Below are positions 36,864 through 48,774 of a DNA stretch of 64,000 nt, piece after piece. The notes below the pieces were generated by a model, which was given only the letters and a program-made list of their open reading frames with translations, ran no database searches and was not told the DNA's origin. Origin of the DNA: Anisodus tanguticus (taxonomy: Eukaryota > Streptophyta > Magnoliopsida > Solanales > Solanaceae); assembly GCA_034509755.1 (NCBI GenBank), contig CM067546.1, positions 36,106,383 through 36,170,382 of the forward strand, in the 5' to 3' direction. How positions within the stretch are numbered: position 1 is the first letter of the stretch; every line of letters begins with the position of its first letter. The position numbers were made by a program, and so were the translations under genes.

Positions 36864-38160
36864 AGGGAGGCTCACGAACACTGATACTGGTTCGAAAATC
36901 ATCAAACAGTATGCACGGAAGTCCTTTGGTGAAGATGTCGGCAATCTGATATCTGGAAGGAACACGAAGGACATGAACTTGACCACGAGCCACTTTTTCG
37001 CGAACAAAATGAATGTCCATCTCAATGTGTTTGGTGCGCTGATGTTGGATGGGATTGTCGGAAAGATATATCGCACTAATATTGTCGCAGTAGACCAATA
37101 TTATCTTTTGAATTAGACAGTGAAGCTCAAGTAGAAGGTTACGAATCCAACAAGACTCAGAGACGACGTTGGATACACCTCTGTACTCTGCTTCGGCACT
37201 GGATCGGGATAGTATAAGTTGCCTTTTGGAAGACCAAGACAATATGTCATCTCCGAGAAAAATATAGTAACCGAACGTGGAGTGTTGGGCGACAGGACAT
37301 CCACCCCAATCAGCATCAGAATAAGCAGCGAGACCAGTGAACATGGACCTGTATAGATGTAAGCCGAAGTGAAGTGTGCCATAGACGTATCGTAAAATAC
37401 GTTTTAGGACATGTATGTGTGCTTTTGTCGAATTGTGCATGTGCAAACAAATTTGTTGCACATCATAGGATATGTCTGGTCTCGTGAATGTGAGGTACTA
37501 CAGGGCCCCAACCAAGCTACGATAGTGAGTCGGGTCTGAATACGAAGGGTCAGAATATGCGTTGAGCTTGGAATTGGTGTCCACTGGCGTATGGGATGGT
37601 TTGCAAGATGGCATGCCTGCACGGTAAAGGATCTCTTCGGCGTATTTCTTCTGACACTGAAATAGGACGCCAGAATGGCGAGTGATAGAGATGTCCAAGA
37701 AATAACTCAGGGCCCCCAGATCCTTCATAGCAAACTCAGAGGAAATGAGAGACATAATGGACCGGCGGATGGCATCAGATGATGTGGTGAGGATGATGTC
37801 ATCAACATATAATAAGAGGTAAGCCATGTTTGGACCCTTGTTGTAGATGAACAGGGAATGATCGAATTTGTTGTGTGAAAAATCGATAGAAAAGACATAA
37901 TCGGCGAACAATTGGTACCATGCTCGAGGAGTCTATTTCAGTCCATAGAGCGATTTTCGCAACAAACACACATAATCCGAATGAATAGGATCCCTGAAAC
38001 CCATAGGCTGATGCATATATACCGTTTCATGAAGATCCTCATGTAAGAAAGCATTCTTGACATCAAGGCTGATGAATGGGCCAAGACTTGGATAGGGCAA
38101 TGCTGAGGACGGTCCAGATGGTTGCGGGTTTTATGACCGGACTGAACATTTCATCACAGT
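36864..38160 (-). pseudogene. Copia RT (part) and RNase H
   Basis: From 38160 on minus: a segment reading SWPIHQ-type RT sequence up to VCLLRKSLYGLK, a stop, then 37911-37498 with LLLYVDDIILT (catalytic YVDD) and MKDLGALSYFLDI, a frame change, then 37461-36772 with LKRILRYVYGTLHFGL, AYSDADWGGC, SSAEAEYR and YCDNISAIYLSDNP, the copia RNase H. At least two breaks occur, so no active polymerase is made. Confidence 0.9.
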
Positions 38161-39217
38161 TGTCACACCCATTTTTTACCGCGGCTTCGCGACGCGATGG
38201 TTCGATCCCCTCTGGATTAATTAAAAAATGCTTTGTTGAGGAGTCGTCATCTAATTATTCTAAGGTGAATTAGGGCACCTAAATATTAACTAAATGTGCA
38301 AAATAACTCTGATTTTATGGTCTGCGATTCTAGATAAGGATTCTTTATTGTCCTAAAAGGAAGGGGTTAGGCATCCTTTAAGATCCGCTAACTTGCGGTT
38401 ATCCGATCAAACTCAGGTTAATTATTATGCTAAGAAAAATGTATGTTTTTACAAGTATAAAAAATAATATTGCAAGTAGTTAATAAAATGATGCACTTTG
38501 TACAAATATGCATTTGTATGGCATTTAAAAAATATATGTAAAGTTGAAAAAGTACGCATTTGTATGAAAATTGATAAAAATATATGCAAGGTAATTTTTG
38601 GGTGAAACATATATTTGTATTGCACTATTTACAATAATACATGCAAAGTAATTTGTTGGATAAAAAACACACTTTGATTGCATTATTTACAGAATATATG
38701 CAAAGTAATTTTTTGGATAAAACATGCATTTGTATGGCATTATTTATAAATATATATACAAGACGATTTAGTAAGAAGAAAATAACTTATTGGTAATGCA
38801 AGGAAAGTGATATTTTGAAAGTCATTTTAAATAACGAATCGGATAAAAATAAAACTATTTCATATGATTAATAGTGTGATTAAAAGGTGACCAATAGTTT
38901 TGAAAATTCTGAACAGTTCAAAATAAGCTAACGTTTTGAAAGTATGAGCGACGAACCTAAAATAAATAAAATAACGTTTTGAAAGTATGAGCAACGGGCC
39001 TAAAACAGATAAACTAGCGGTTTCCGATTTTAAAACTAACCGAGCCTAAAATGAATAAACTAGCGACGAATTTCCAGTTTTAGACTACCCTATTAATTAG
39101 TTCGAAATCTACTTATTCTAAACATTTCAATAATTTCAAGAGTACAATAATATTACAATACAAAATAACATAAAACTGAATTAAAAAAATAAAACAACAA
39201 TAAATCATCTCCGAGGG

Positions 39218-39295
39218 GTATTTTGTATTCTTTAACTTTCGTAAATGTGCCTTGCAGTATTTTGTATTCTTTAACTTTCGTAAATGTGCCTTGCA
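39218..39295. repeat. Perfect 39-bp tandem duplication in the solo LTR
   Basis: Two exact adjacent copies (39218-39256 and 39257-39295), each beginning gtattttgtattcttt and ending gtgccttgca. The absence of any difference suggests a recent event or replication slippage within an otherwise old LTR. Confidence 0.95.
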
Positions 39296-40499
39296 AGCTG
39301 TCAAGAACAAACAGTTAAAAATAGTTGATTATAAATAACTTCGGATCCGTATTCAAAACAATAAATGTTTTGATTACAGAAGGCTCAGACTTAAATTTTG
39401 AAAAGATCATTCCAATCACGTCGTGGTTGCGAACATATGACTCGTTGGTCATTCTCTTCTGAAAGATTTTGAACTAATTGTGCCACAGTTGAGCGTTTCT
39501 GTCCAATCGCTACATAGACACAATACAATGTCTCACTCTCAGAGGTGGCCCTTGAGTTCAGTTGCTTTTGGTTTAATATGGAATGTTGGATCTTAGGCAT
39601 GTGTTGATAAGATTAACACTGTCGGAGGATTTTGTATCTGTTTATTCTAAGTCAGCTGACTACATCGAATTTGAGAAAGTCGATTTCTCTTCTGCTGACA
39701 ATGAACCCGAGTAGCTTACCTGACGAAGCACCAAACCTCCTCCCGGCTTTATATGCTTTTGCGGATGAAGACTGTATTTCCTCAATCTGTCAAACACTTT
39801 CTTCAAATTAAATGGGCGGGGCGTACTAAACCCACTACGTACCACACCACCGGGTGGCTCGCCTGAATGCCGAGTCTTTCTCTGCCGTCAACTCGACGTC
39901 GTCGTCACCTGCAAGATAAGACCAAAAACGTCGACTTTACTAAACAAGCGAGAAAGGCAGGTTTATAGGAAGCCAAAAAACGTGAGCCTTTTTACATAAT
40001 AAAGGGGGGGAGCACCAGGAGAACGTCGAGACGCCATCAGTTTGGAGCGCGAGGTGATAACTGCTTCTGAAAGTGCTATTCTTGCGGCGAAAGCTCCGTC
40101 AGGCTTAGCTGATTCAGTACTCATCCTATCCAGACCTGAACCGTGGTGGTGCTCTTCTACAGCTTCTTCTACTTAGTGGCTCCTCTCACATTCGTTTGAG
40201 TTGCTTCGCTCCTCCACTTCTGGAATTGAAAAAGGAAGCTTTTCCAAGCCCGAACAAGATCATAAGAACTGATCGCTTTTTAGTTGTCTTGCCTACCGAA
40301 CATGTTGGTCTCTCAGATAAAAAAAGATTTAAGTTTCATCCTTGCCAGAAGTTTTATTTCCGTCTTTCCAACTGTGGAGGCCTAAAAAATCGACGGATAT
40401 TTTTTCATCGGCCAAAGTATAGTATTTGTTCAAATCAGTAAAATAACAAAATAGCCGCGTAACGGATGTTCAAATATCAAAAATAAACCAACATTACGC

Positions 40500-41110
40500 A
40501 ATTAAAACGTCCGACCCGAATTCTGAATTTTTTGGACCGAAACAGATTTTGAATTTGCTTCTGAAAAATCCGACCCAAGACAGACAGTGACCCGATCCAG
40601 ATTTCGGGTCGACCCGACCCGGAATCGAACACTTTTCTTTTTGAATTTTCAGATAACCAATAACAAAATATTACAGACACAAATCTGAAAATTTATTCGA
40701 CCCAAGATGACCCGACCCGAATCGATGACCTGACCCGAATCAGTTTTTCTCAAATTTTCAGAACCAACAAAATATCAAAACCAAAAATCTGGAAATTTAC
40801 TTGACCCATGCTGACCCGACCTGACCCGATGACCCGACCGAATCGAAGTCCTGACCCGAATAAGTTTTTTCTCTCAATTTCAGATAACCAACAAAATATC
40901 AAAAATCTGGAAATTTACTTGACCCGGGCTGACTCGATTCGAGTTCTGAATCGATGATCCGACCCGAATCGAAGTCCCGGCCCGAATAAGTTTTTTCGCA
41001 GATTTTCAGATAACTAACAACAAAATATTGAATACAAAAAAATCTGGAAATTTTACCCGTCGGAACAGTAACCCGAGACAAAGCAGTGACCGACCCGACC
41101 TGGATTGTTC
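40500..41110. repeat. Degenerate minisatellite (about 110-125 bp units) in the solo LTR
   Basis: The motif cagataacc..aaaatat recurs near 40650, 40760, 40881 and 41004, each followed by aatctggaaattta and gacccgacccgaatc motifs. The short gacccgac core also recurs inside units. Array expansion helps explain the LTR length. Confidence 0.8.
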
Positions 41111-41993
41111 TTGATTTTTGATTTTTATAACTCCGACCGAGATAACCCAATCAAAACAACGACACATGAAACAGAATCACAAAAAACCAACCGGAAATAA
41201 AACCAACCAAACCGACAGGAAACCACCAACAAAACGACCCCAATACCCAATGACTTATCTCCTTCCCCCAAAAACCCGACTTTCGAACTCCTTTTTTTTT
41301 TGGACTTAGGACCTCCAAAAATCCCCCCTCCAAAATGAAGAACAAAGGGTTTTATAGATGGGTTTCGGACCCCCTTCCCCCAAGAACGAGTTTGAATTTC
41401 AAATAAAATGGGGCAAAATTTTGATTTTTGGGGTGGATTTTTGGGGATAAGGGTGTGGGTGGTGTCGGGTGTCAGGGGTTGGTGGTGGTGAGGTGACCGG
41501 CGAGGCAGCGGGTATGAGGGTGTGGGCTATGATGGTGTCAGCGATTTGGGTTTTGAAAGAGAGGGAGGATTTGGTTTTTTGGGTTTGTGGGTATTAGGTT
41601 TAGGGGTAAGGGGAATAAAGGGGGTTTGGGCTTGGGGTTGGCCGATTGGGCCTGGTCGGTTGGGGTGGCCGATTGGGCCTCTTTTTTGGGTTATAGGGTT
41701 TTGTTTCGGGTAGAAATTGTTTTGGGTTGGAAATAAATGGGTTGAGGATTTAAAATATAAAAAGGGTATTGAGTTAAAAATATAAAAGAGGTTTATTATA
41801 AAAAGATGCTTTGCAAGAAATGTAAATATATAAAAATGTGATAATAATAAAAATATAATATTTGCAAAATGCTTAATGCTTAATTAAAAATTGTGATGCC
41901 ATTTTGCGAAAAATAAAATAACATAGCCTATTAGGATAAAAACTATGATTGTGTTTGTAAATGTGAATAATAATAATAAAAAATGATATTAAA

Positions 41994-41998
<5 letters not shown>

Positions 41999-42028
<30 letters not shown>
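41999..42028. repeat. (TA)n microsatellite
   Basis: Fifteen TA units near the 3' end of the solo LTR. Confidence 0.95.
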
Positions 42029-42032
<4 letters not shown>

Positions 42033-42106
42033 TTGTTTTTGAGGTGTTAAAAATATTTAAAATTGCAAATAAATCGGAAAAGATGGGACAAAATTAGATA
42101 TCAACA

Positions 42107-42606
42107 ACAATCCACTCCCACCTGTCGAGACTTGTCATCACCTACAAGACGGGCCTTGTACCTCTCAAAAGAACCATCATATTTCTTTTTATGTCTAAAA
42201 ATCTACATAGAACGACTAATGTTAGCATTAGGTGGATGGGGTACTAGGTCTCATGTCTTATTATCAATAAAAGCATTATATTCGTCAGTCATTGCGACTT
42301 TATAATTTGGGTCGGATAAGGCATCATTTGGATTACGAGGGACAGGAGAAGGGACAAATGAAACGGAGAGGTTAAACAACCATTTAGGTTGGGAAATTCT
42401 GTGCATGGCACATGTTTCCATTGTCTGAGAGCGTGCCTCGGGACGCGGGATGGGAGGAGGGTGGGGTGCCACGGGACTGCCGGAAAAAGAAGGAAGGGCA
42501 GGGGTGGCGGGATCGACTGGTCGAGGCTCTGTTTGCCGAGAGGTGGCTGCGAAATCACACTGAGACGTGCTATTCCGAGCCACCGTCGGTGGAACTGGGT
42601 GGGCAC
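42107..42606 (-). pseudogene. Copia linker and start of RT
   Basis: On minus, a Pro-rich segment (PALPSFSGSPVAPHPPPIPR) leads to YKVAMTDEYNAFIDNKT, then after a stop FRHKKKYDGSFERYKARLVG and a final VDC. The frame continues on the other side of the solo LTR at 38160 with DEMFSPV, so the two halves are one RT gene split at the DCDE motif. Confidence 0.85.
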
Positions 42607-42659
42607 CGTGTCTCGGTATGACCGTGGTGGGTTTGGGTGCCGGGGACTAGGTCGTCGGA

Positions 42660-42844
42660 TTATGTAAATGATGAATTAGAAGGGGGTTCATGCCATCATT
42701 TAGGAAGTCGTAGGAATGCCGAAATAGAGAGTTTAGTGCGGCAAAAGGGAATTGAGACTCATCAAATAGGACATGGATCACAGGGATGAAATTTTTAATG
42801 TTGTTGACTGCAAGTGCATGATGAAATTTAGTTTTGTCAGCCAT
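42660..42844 (-). pseudogene. Copia gag N-terminal fragment
   Basis: Starting at the ATG ending at 42844, minus reads MADKTKFHHALAVNNIKNFI then a hydrophobic stretch resembling the first 60 residues of copia gag (the LAV.NIK..IP block). It breaks off at about 42660 and is followed directly by the pre-RT linker, marking a large internal deletion. Confidence 0.7.
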
Positions 42845-42992
42845 GGAATATGATATTTCAGAGGAGAAGGAAGAGAGAATGGCCGAAGAAACACTAGGGT
42901 TCCGTCGTGGGTGGGTGGCGGGTGGGTGGGTGGGTGGGGGGTCGGAGGCGGGGAGGGTTTTTGTGTAACCGGCTACTGTTACCATAAATAAA

Positions 42993-43164
42993 TGTGTTTC
43001 TTGATTTCATTAATTGATGATTTACAATATATAATATTTACAGAAATATTTATCTTGTTACAAACTAGGTAAGTAATCAACCTAATTACACAAAGGAATA
43101 TAATTCTACCTAAAATAAGAGATATACAATTAATGTAAGAACATTCGGTGAATATTCTACTACG
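42993..43164 (-). repeat. 5' LTR of the copia element
   Basis: About 172 bases, partner of 36675-36849. On minus it is followed after a few bases by tggtaacagtagc (42984-42972 on +), close to the tRNA-Met primer site. The first bases of this copy are altered (CGTAGTAG for TGTAATAG), so the LTRs have diverged noticeably. Confidence 0.85.
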
Positions 43165-43774
43165 TGTGACTGAGGAAAAGCTCTCAATTTTCATAAGCTA
43201 CGCTACTTTGTAAGTTTCCTTAAGAAAAATTATGGGGTTTTAATATGAGAAAAATTACAGCCGAATATCATTCTGCCATCTAGTTTACAAAATATTGTAC
43301 AAAATGTATATAGGTAGTGTATAGTTTATACTAAATATACATATAATACATATATATACCTATACATATAATATACATACCTATACACTACCCATACATA
43401 TAAGTGTATATGCAGTGTATATGTTTGGTAAACTAGATGCCGAAGGATATATTTACGTAAGTATCCTTCAATATTTAGAAGTAGCTGAATCAAAAAAGCC
43501 CAGGGGTTTTAGAAAGATGAAACTGATTTTAACTATTTTTGAAAGTAGAAAATATAAAGAAAAAGAAGTTAAATACTTCTCTGATACTTCTTGCATGTCG
43601 AGTTCTTTTGTTTCTGTTTCATATTTTATGATTTAGGGTTTTAGAGGTGAATTGACTGAAATAAGAATATCATTATCCTGAAATCCCTAAAAATAGTTGA
43701 AACTTATATCATATCATGGTTCAGACTTTAAAAATCAGTGAGGTTTATTCTTTCTTTTCGATTCAATTTAGTAG
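43165..43774. other. Non-coding DNA between copia and the duplicated block
   Basis: No gene. 43310-43420 is a run of tata/cata-type repeats with partial inverted symmetry (tatacatat and atatgtata motifs). Confidence 0.5.
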
Positions 43775-44518
43775 TATCAGCTTTATGCCTTCCTCAATTG
43801 TGTTTGAAATTGTCGACTGATAGATAACATGTACTAAACAAAAATTGAGCATTTTCAAAATTCAAACTTTACATATAAGTCAATTTGACTTAAATTTTAT
43901 AGAGCAAACTTAATTGCTTGCGTGAGTTTGGATTATTTGCACCTTGGTAAGTACCGAGTAAGGTCATTCTCATTATTAATTTATATGTTATGCTCTAATT
44001 CAACCTATGACAAATTTAAAAACTCTTATTCTATTAAGTGATTTGATAATTTTTGACATTTTTAATACTTACATTTGACTTTTTTGATATCTCAATTTCA
44101 ACAGATAAAATGGAATGAATTCATTGACTAAACGGGAGATAGCACATTTGTTTTATTTAACACTGAAAAAAATTCTCACAAACAAATGTCATTAACTTAA
44201 GAAGGATAATGATTGTGATAATGATGGCATCCATTGTTTTTCTCTTTAATATAGGCCCATTAAGGGAGTAGAACACTCCCTACCAAGAAACACATTCCCG
44301 AGAATCTACCCAAAACATACGATTAAGGATGAAGGTATCCAGATCATTCCGCCACACCCTTTGTTGCGATGGCATCCGTTGTTACTTGTGAGTTTTGGTT
44401 ACTCAAAGTAGAGTCAAACACGAAAGTTGGGAGATGTAAATGTATTTGTGAATACTATCAAAAGTCATTATGATCACATTAAACAACCTTTTAAAGATAC
44501 TCGGAGAAAGATTGCAAG
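43775..44518 (+). promoter_or_regulatory. Duplicated promoter-like segment, copy B (lectin-receptor upstream region)
   Basis: Partner of 35561-36406. It ends about 210 bases before the lectin-receptor start codon, so it should have been that gene's promoter. The AT-rich interval to 44730 contains ctatagtttgg only after the ATG; no clear TATA box is visible upstream apart from cccatataatac at 44580. Confidence 0.75.
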
Positions 44519-45216
44519 TAAATGTCAACATTACTCTTCATAGAAAAATGTCAGAAAAATTGTCACATACAGTGACATCCCATATAATACAGCTATGAAT
44601 ATGAAGTATATTACCTATCCAATAGTTCTTTTTCCTTCTCTCTTTTAGCCTTAATAACACCTCACCCAAGAATGTCAGCAACATAATCGGTAATTGTAAC
44701 TAGAGAAGATGAAGCCACTATAACTAGCTATGAGAACCCTCTACTTCTTTTTCTCGTGCTTCTTGATTTTCTATAGTTTGGTGTCCATAGTTTCATCAGA
44801 AACTGAGACACTGAAACAAGGGGAAGTTGTGAATTCTTCCACTTCACTTGTTTCTTCTAATAAGACTTTCACTCTTGGATTCCTCATCTCGGACGAGGGA
44901 AACAACTACATCTACTTAGCAATTTGGTATACCAATAATTCTACGATCAGACATCCAGTATGGATTGGCAACAGAAATTCACCTATATATAACAATTCAG
45001 GTGTTCTTACAATAGACAACTCAGGTAGACTTATTATCAAACACAATAGAGGTAATGTTGTGCTTTCGACAGAGCAAACTACACTTAACACTACAGCTAT
45101 TCTACAAGAATCAGGCAGTTTTGTGCTGAGTGAGGTGAGTTCAAATGGTTCTTTAATCCGGGAGCTGTGGAATAACTTTGACTATCCCACGGATACCTTG
45201 TTGCCAGGGATGAAAC

Positions 45217-47605
45217 TAGGGGTGGCCAGTGGGCCGGGCTCGGGATGGTCTGGCCGGGTTTGGCGGGATCGGGTCGGGTCAGGCGAGATCGGGATAGGAG
45301 GGATTTGCCGAAGTCCCGTCCCGATCCCGTCGCAATAGGGTCGGGGCGGGTTTTTTTTTCCATTTATTTAAAAAAATAATATATATATAAAAAACTCAAT
45401 AATTAAACAAGATAGTGTAATAAAAACATCCCAATGATGTTTTTGTGCCTCTTATATTATTTAATAGACATATAATTTTTTTGTATTACAAATACAATTG
45501 TCAAAATTGCAACTTTGTGGTGTTGTTCAAAAGTTGCAAATTACATAGTAAAATTGTAATTAAAAAAATTACATTTTGAAAAAAACATGTTCTAGTTTCT
45601 TGATAATTTCTTGTGGTTCTTCGGTTGGAATTGATATTTGTTGGTCAAATTGCTCCACGTCGCTTCCACCACCTTCGGATAAGATTTCGTTGTAGTTTTC
45701 GTCTGCTTCTTCGTTGATCTCCGGTTGACCGCACCTTCTCCGTTTCGCTCGTATCCAATCTCTGAATAATACTACAATCTCCAAGCTGTCTCAGGCTAAT
45801 GAGTGTTGTGCTATCCTATTTGATATTTGCCGGTAGAAAAAGCGCTTTCAGACGCCGTTGATGACACTTAAATGTTCAAAACATCTCGGGTCATAATTGA
45901 AAGTGTCGGAAAGGTCTTCTCATTCCCCCTCCAGTATTTCAGCAAGTCTTCACGTCCTTCTTCATTGAGAACTACTTGGTACGGTACAGAATCCTGCAAA
46001 ACAAAAATATCAAACTCGTTAATTTTGTTAGTAGCGATACAGCCGCACATTCTATTTCTGAGGCTTTCAATACTAGCCGCATAAACAACATGTCTTTTGT
46101 GAGGTTGTGTTGAAGAAGAAAAAGATGATATGGAAGCCGGTAGGTTGCTAGCACTTTCTTGTTGGTAAAACCTATATACTTTTTTGCATTCGTCTTCTAC
46201 GCTAGACAACACTTCTTCTTTAGTTTCTTCAATAGGTGGTGGGTAATTTGGATTTCTGGGACTTAGAGGTGGTAGTACTGCTATATAATCCTAAATAGTT
46301 TCAATAAGTGATTTAGTACCGTCTATTTTAATAGTCGGATTTAATACAGCACCAATAATATAAATAGTAGAAATAAGAATGAAATATTTTTTTATTTTGA
46401 TAAACATTTTTTTAATAGCTGTCTTATAAGCTGTTTTTTCCATATATTCACTAAGTAATAAAAATATTAGAGCTATATAAAACAATATAGTTGAAATAGT
46501 AAGATAATATATACCGGAAAATTCTTTTGTTGCTTGAAAAAAATTCTCTAAAAATACAATAAGTTCAGAATTTTTTCCCCAATCGCTATCTACAACCATA
46601 TCAGCTGGATTTTGATTATGAGAGTTAAAAATAAAGTTATAGGTTTTCTATAGTCATAAGCAACAAGTAGTTGCTCGTATAAAGAATTCCACCTAGTGGG
46701 TACTTCTTCTGGAATTTTTCTATAAGGTAGTTGACAATCGTGACAATTTTTTTTTATATTCTTTTCTTCGTTGTATTCTATTATTTTTAAAAATAAAGTT
46801 TATAGCAAATTATATTTTACTAAGAATGTCTTCAAAAAGTGATAGACCATCCTTTACAATTAAGTTATATATATGACACGTACATTTTATATGAAAATGA
46901 TCTGAAAAAGATGGAGTTAAACTATTTTTTAAAATTGTAATAGCGTAATTGTTAGAAGAAGCGTTATCTAATGTAATAGTCATAATTTTATCAGTTAATC
47001 CGTAATAATCGCACACTTGATAAATATTTTCTGCAATAAAAGTACCAGTGTGCCTATCATCTATATATCTATACGCTAAAATACATTTTTGCATAGACCA
47101 TTTATAATATATCCAATGACAGGTTACCGTTAACTAATCATGGTCGTTAGTATTACGGCCTATATCAGAAGTGTTATCCACTTTACCATTAAAATGATAT
47201 AATGAATAACGTAAATACTGTTGATATTCATGTGCGAATTTAAATACATCTCTATTAACATTTGATCTAGGAAAACCGTTAAAAGCAGGATTATATATAT
47301 CTCTAATGTAATGAATAAAATCGGGAGATGAAGGAAATGAAAAAGGCAAACCCTCCACAACAACTAATTTTGCTATTGCTTCCTTATCTCTATGTTTATT
47401 GTATTTAGGGCCTACAATTCCCCCCGTCATAGGGTTAATTTGACCCTGTACTTAGTACGGGACAGTATCAGTATGTGAACCTTGTCCCGTCCCGGTTCGA
47501 GTCCCGATACCGCAAAATTTTATTTTTTAGAAATGTCGCGTTTGGGCCGGGACCGGGGCAGTGTCGGGGCTGAACCGGCCCGACCCGGCCCACTGGCGAG
47601 CCTTA
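45217..47605 (-). mobile_element. hAT transposon, internally deleted, inside the lectin gene
   Basis: Flanked by the perfect 8-bp repeat gatgaaac (45209-45216 and 47606-47613). Ends are taggggtggccagtgggcc and, reverse-complemented, taaggctcgccagtgggcc. GC-rich subterminal gggtcggg motifs lie inside both ends. The interior holds a minus-strand hAT transposase lacking its N-terminal BED finger. It belongs to the same family as the element at 62600. Confidence 0.95.
45569..47430 (-). pseudogene. hAT transposase, 5'-deleted and broken
   Basis: Minus frames in order: 47430-47134 (VVVEGLPFSFPSSPDFIHYI), 47094-46810 (TITLDNASSNNYAI, part of the RNase H-like core, and FHIKCTCHIYNLIVKDGL, the C..H block), 46599-46291 (insertion domain, poorly conserved), 46212-45868 (DLLKYWRGNEKTFPTLSIMT, the dimerisation domain) and 45784-45569 (RDWIRAKRRR tail). 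The sequence corresponding to the first 170 or so codons of the 63280 copy is missing, and stops separate the blocks. Confidence 0.88.
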
Positions 47606-48317
47606 GATGAAACTATGGATCAACCACAAAACCATAAACAATTGGAGTCTTACTTTGTGGAAAGATTCAATTACGCTAGCACCTGGAGCTTTTACGCTTG
47701 AATGGGACCCGATGAAATGCCGATTAGTTATCCGACGACGAGGTGTGATTTATTGGACAAGTGGAGGTTTGAGGAAAAGAGAGAATTCTCACACATTAGG
47801 ATAGACATTTTGAACATGAATTATAAATTCTCCACCTTACGCGACGTCGATGAAGAGTACTTCAGTTATTCACTTATATATAATGAACATACAAACATAG
47901 AACGACGAACAATCTCCGCTTGGCAATTAGATTCCTCAGGGATTATATTTGACGCAAACAGGCCAAGTTTTGCCAACACATACAATTGTTATAGCTACGA
48001 GGATGAAACTCAGCAATCAAACGGGTGTGAGCTATGGAAGCAGCCAATATGCAGGAAGCCAGGCCAAATATTTCAACGAAGATCAGGAGGTTTTGTGTAT
48101 ACTGATAGACCTCCACCGGAATATGCTAAAGGAATGGAAATGGGAAATTCAAGCTTTAGCATGAGTGATTGCAGAGCTGAATGCTGGAATGATTGCGATT
48201 GCATTGGCTATAGTTCTTATGTTTATTATAATTCTGGTTGTGAAGTCCGGAGATGGCAAAATTTGAACTTCAGTCAAGATATTTCTGATATGAGCGCGAA
48301 ATATTATGTCATTACAG

Positions 48318-48390
48318 AAATAACATAACCTTAGATTAAGTTTCTGACCGAAGTAACAGAACCTCAGATTAAGTTTCTGACCGTTACAAT
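48318..48390 (+). repeat. Short tandem duplication after the lectin stop codon
   Basis: The block ataacataacc.ttagatta followed by agtttctgaccg occurs twice, about 36 bases apart (48320 and 48355), in slightly different versions. It is non-coding. Confidence 0.7.
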
Positions 48391-48552
48391 TTTGTTCATA
48401 AAACTATTGAACCGAGAACTACAGTTTTCTCGGGGAAAATAACCACAATAAGTGGAAAATGTTTGGCTCAACTTGCTAACTTGGCATTTTAGATGATAAA
48501 ACATGCCTACGAGGCTTTTTGGTAAGATTTAATGAGTTTTCTGGTAAGATTT
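48391..48552. other. Downstream flank of the lectin pseudogene
   Basis: No gene seen. It could hold remains of a following exon, but no kinase motif is legible. Confidence 0.4.
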
Positions 48553-48736
48553 TGTCACGACCCAAACCGGAGAGCCGCGACGGGCACCTGGACTTGAACT
48601 GCCAGGTACCTCTATTCCTACATTTAACATCTATCCATAATTATCCGCGGCCACAAGGGCCGTTACCCAGTACCCTGCTGACATATGAAATAATATACTG
48701 GAAAAGACACTATGTAATATCTTAACCAGAACCCAA

Positions 48737-48738
<2 letters not shown>

Positions 48739-48770
<32 letters not shown>
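48739..48770. repeat. (TA)n microsatellite
   Basis: Sixteen TA units within the Tekay-like LTR. Confidence 0.95.

Positions 48771-48774
<4 letters not shown>

Larger units (their letters stand above)
38161..42106 (+). mobile_element. 3.9-kb solo LTR (Ogre/Tat-like) inside the copia RT
   Basis: Starts TGTCACACCC and ends gatatcaaca. It is flanked by acagt (38156-38160) and acaat (42107-42111), a 5-bp target duplication with one change. Removing it rejoins the copia RT in frame. The start (gagtcgtcatctaattattc, aattagggcac, ggggttaggcatcc) is typical of Ogre-type LTRs, which reach several kb. There are no coding domains. A TATA-like gttttatagatggg at 41350 may be its promoter. Confidence 0.85.
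36675..43164 (-). mobile_element. Internally deleted Ty1/copia element holding a nested solo LTR
   Basis: On minus: 5' LTR (43164-42993), primer site, gag N-terminus, then an abrupt jump to the RT start, RT, RNase H, polypurine tract and 3' LTR (36849-36675). The gag knuckle, protease and integrase are missing. The RT is interrupted by an unrelated 3.9-kb solo LTR at 38161-42106. Without that insert the element is about 2.5 kb. I could not find a matching target duplication at the outer ends. Confidence 0.88.
44730..48328 (+). pseudogene. G-type lectin (S-locus-like) receptor gene, split by hAT and frameshifted
   Basis: Cell-surface receptor of the G-type lectin receptor-kinase family. 44730-45216 encodes a signal peptide (residues 1-23) and a B-lectin domain (TFTLGFL, IWYTNNST, PVWIGNRN, ILQESGSFVL, LWNNFDYPTDTLLPGMKL). 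A hAT element occupies 45217-47605; beyond it the frame resumes (WINHKT... GAFTLEWDP, VIYWTSG). A one-base shift near 47765-47790 moves the rest into another frame, 47790-48328, carrying the Cys-rich PAN-like region (CRAECWNDCDCIGYSSYVYY) and stopping at 48326. There is no transmembrane or kinase domain, so even before the insertion it may have been truncated. Confidence 0.9.

Noticed and set aside
41522..41713. Gly/Trp-rich + strand open frame
   Set aside because: It sits in a G-rich, repetitive part of the solo LTR; composition explains it.
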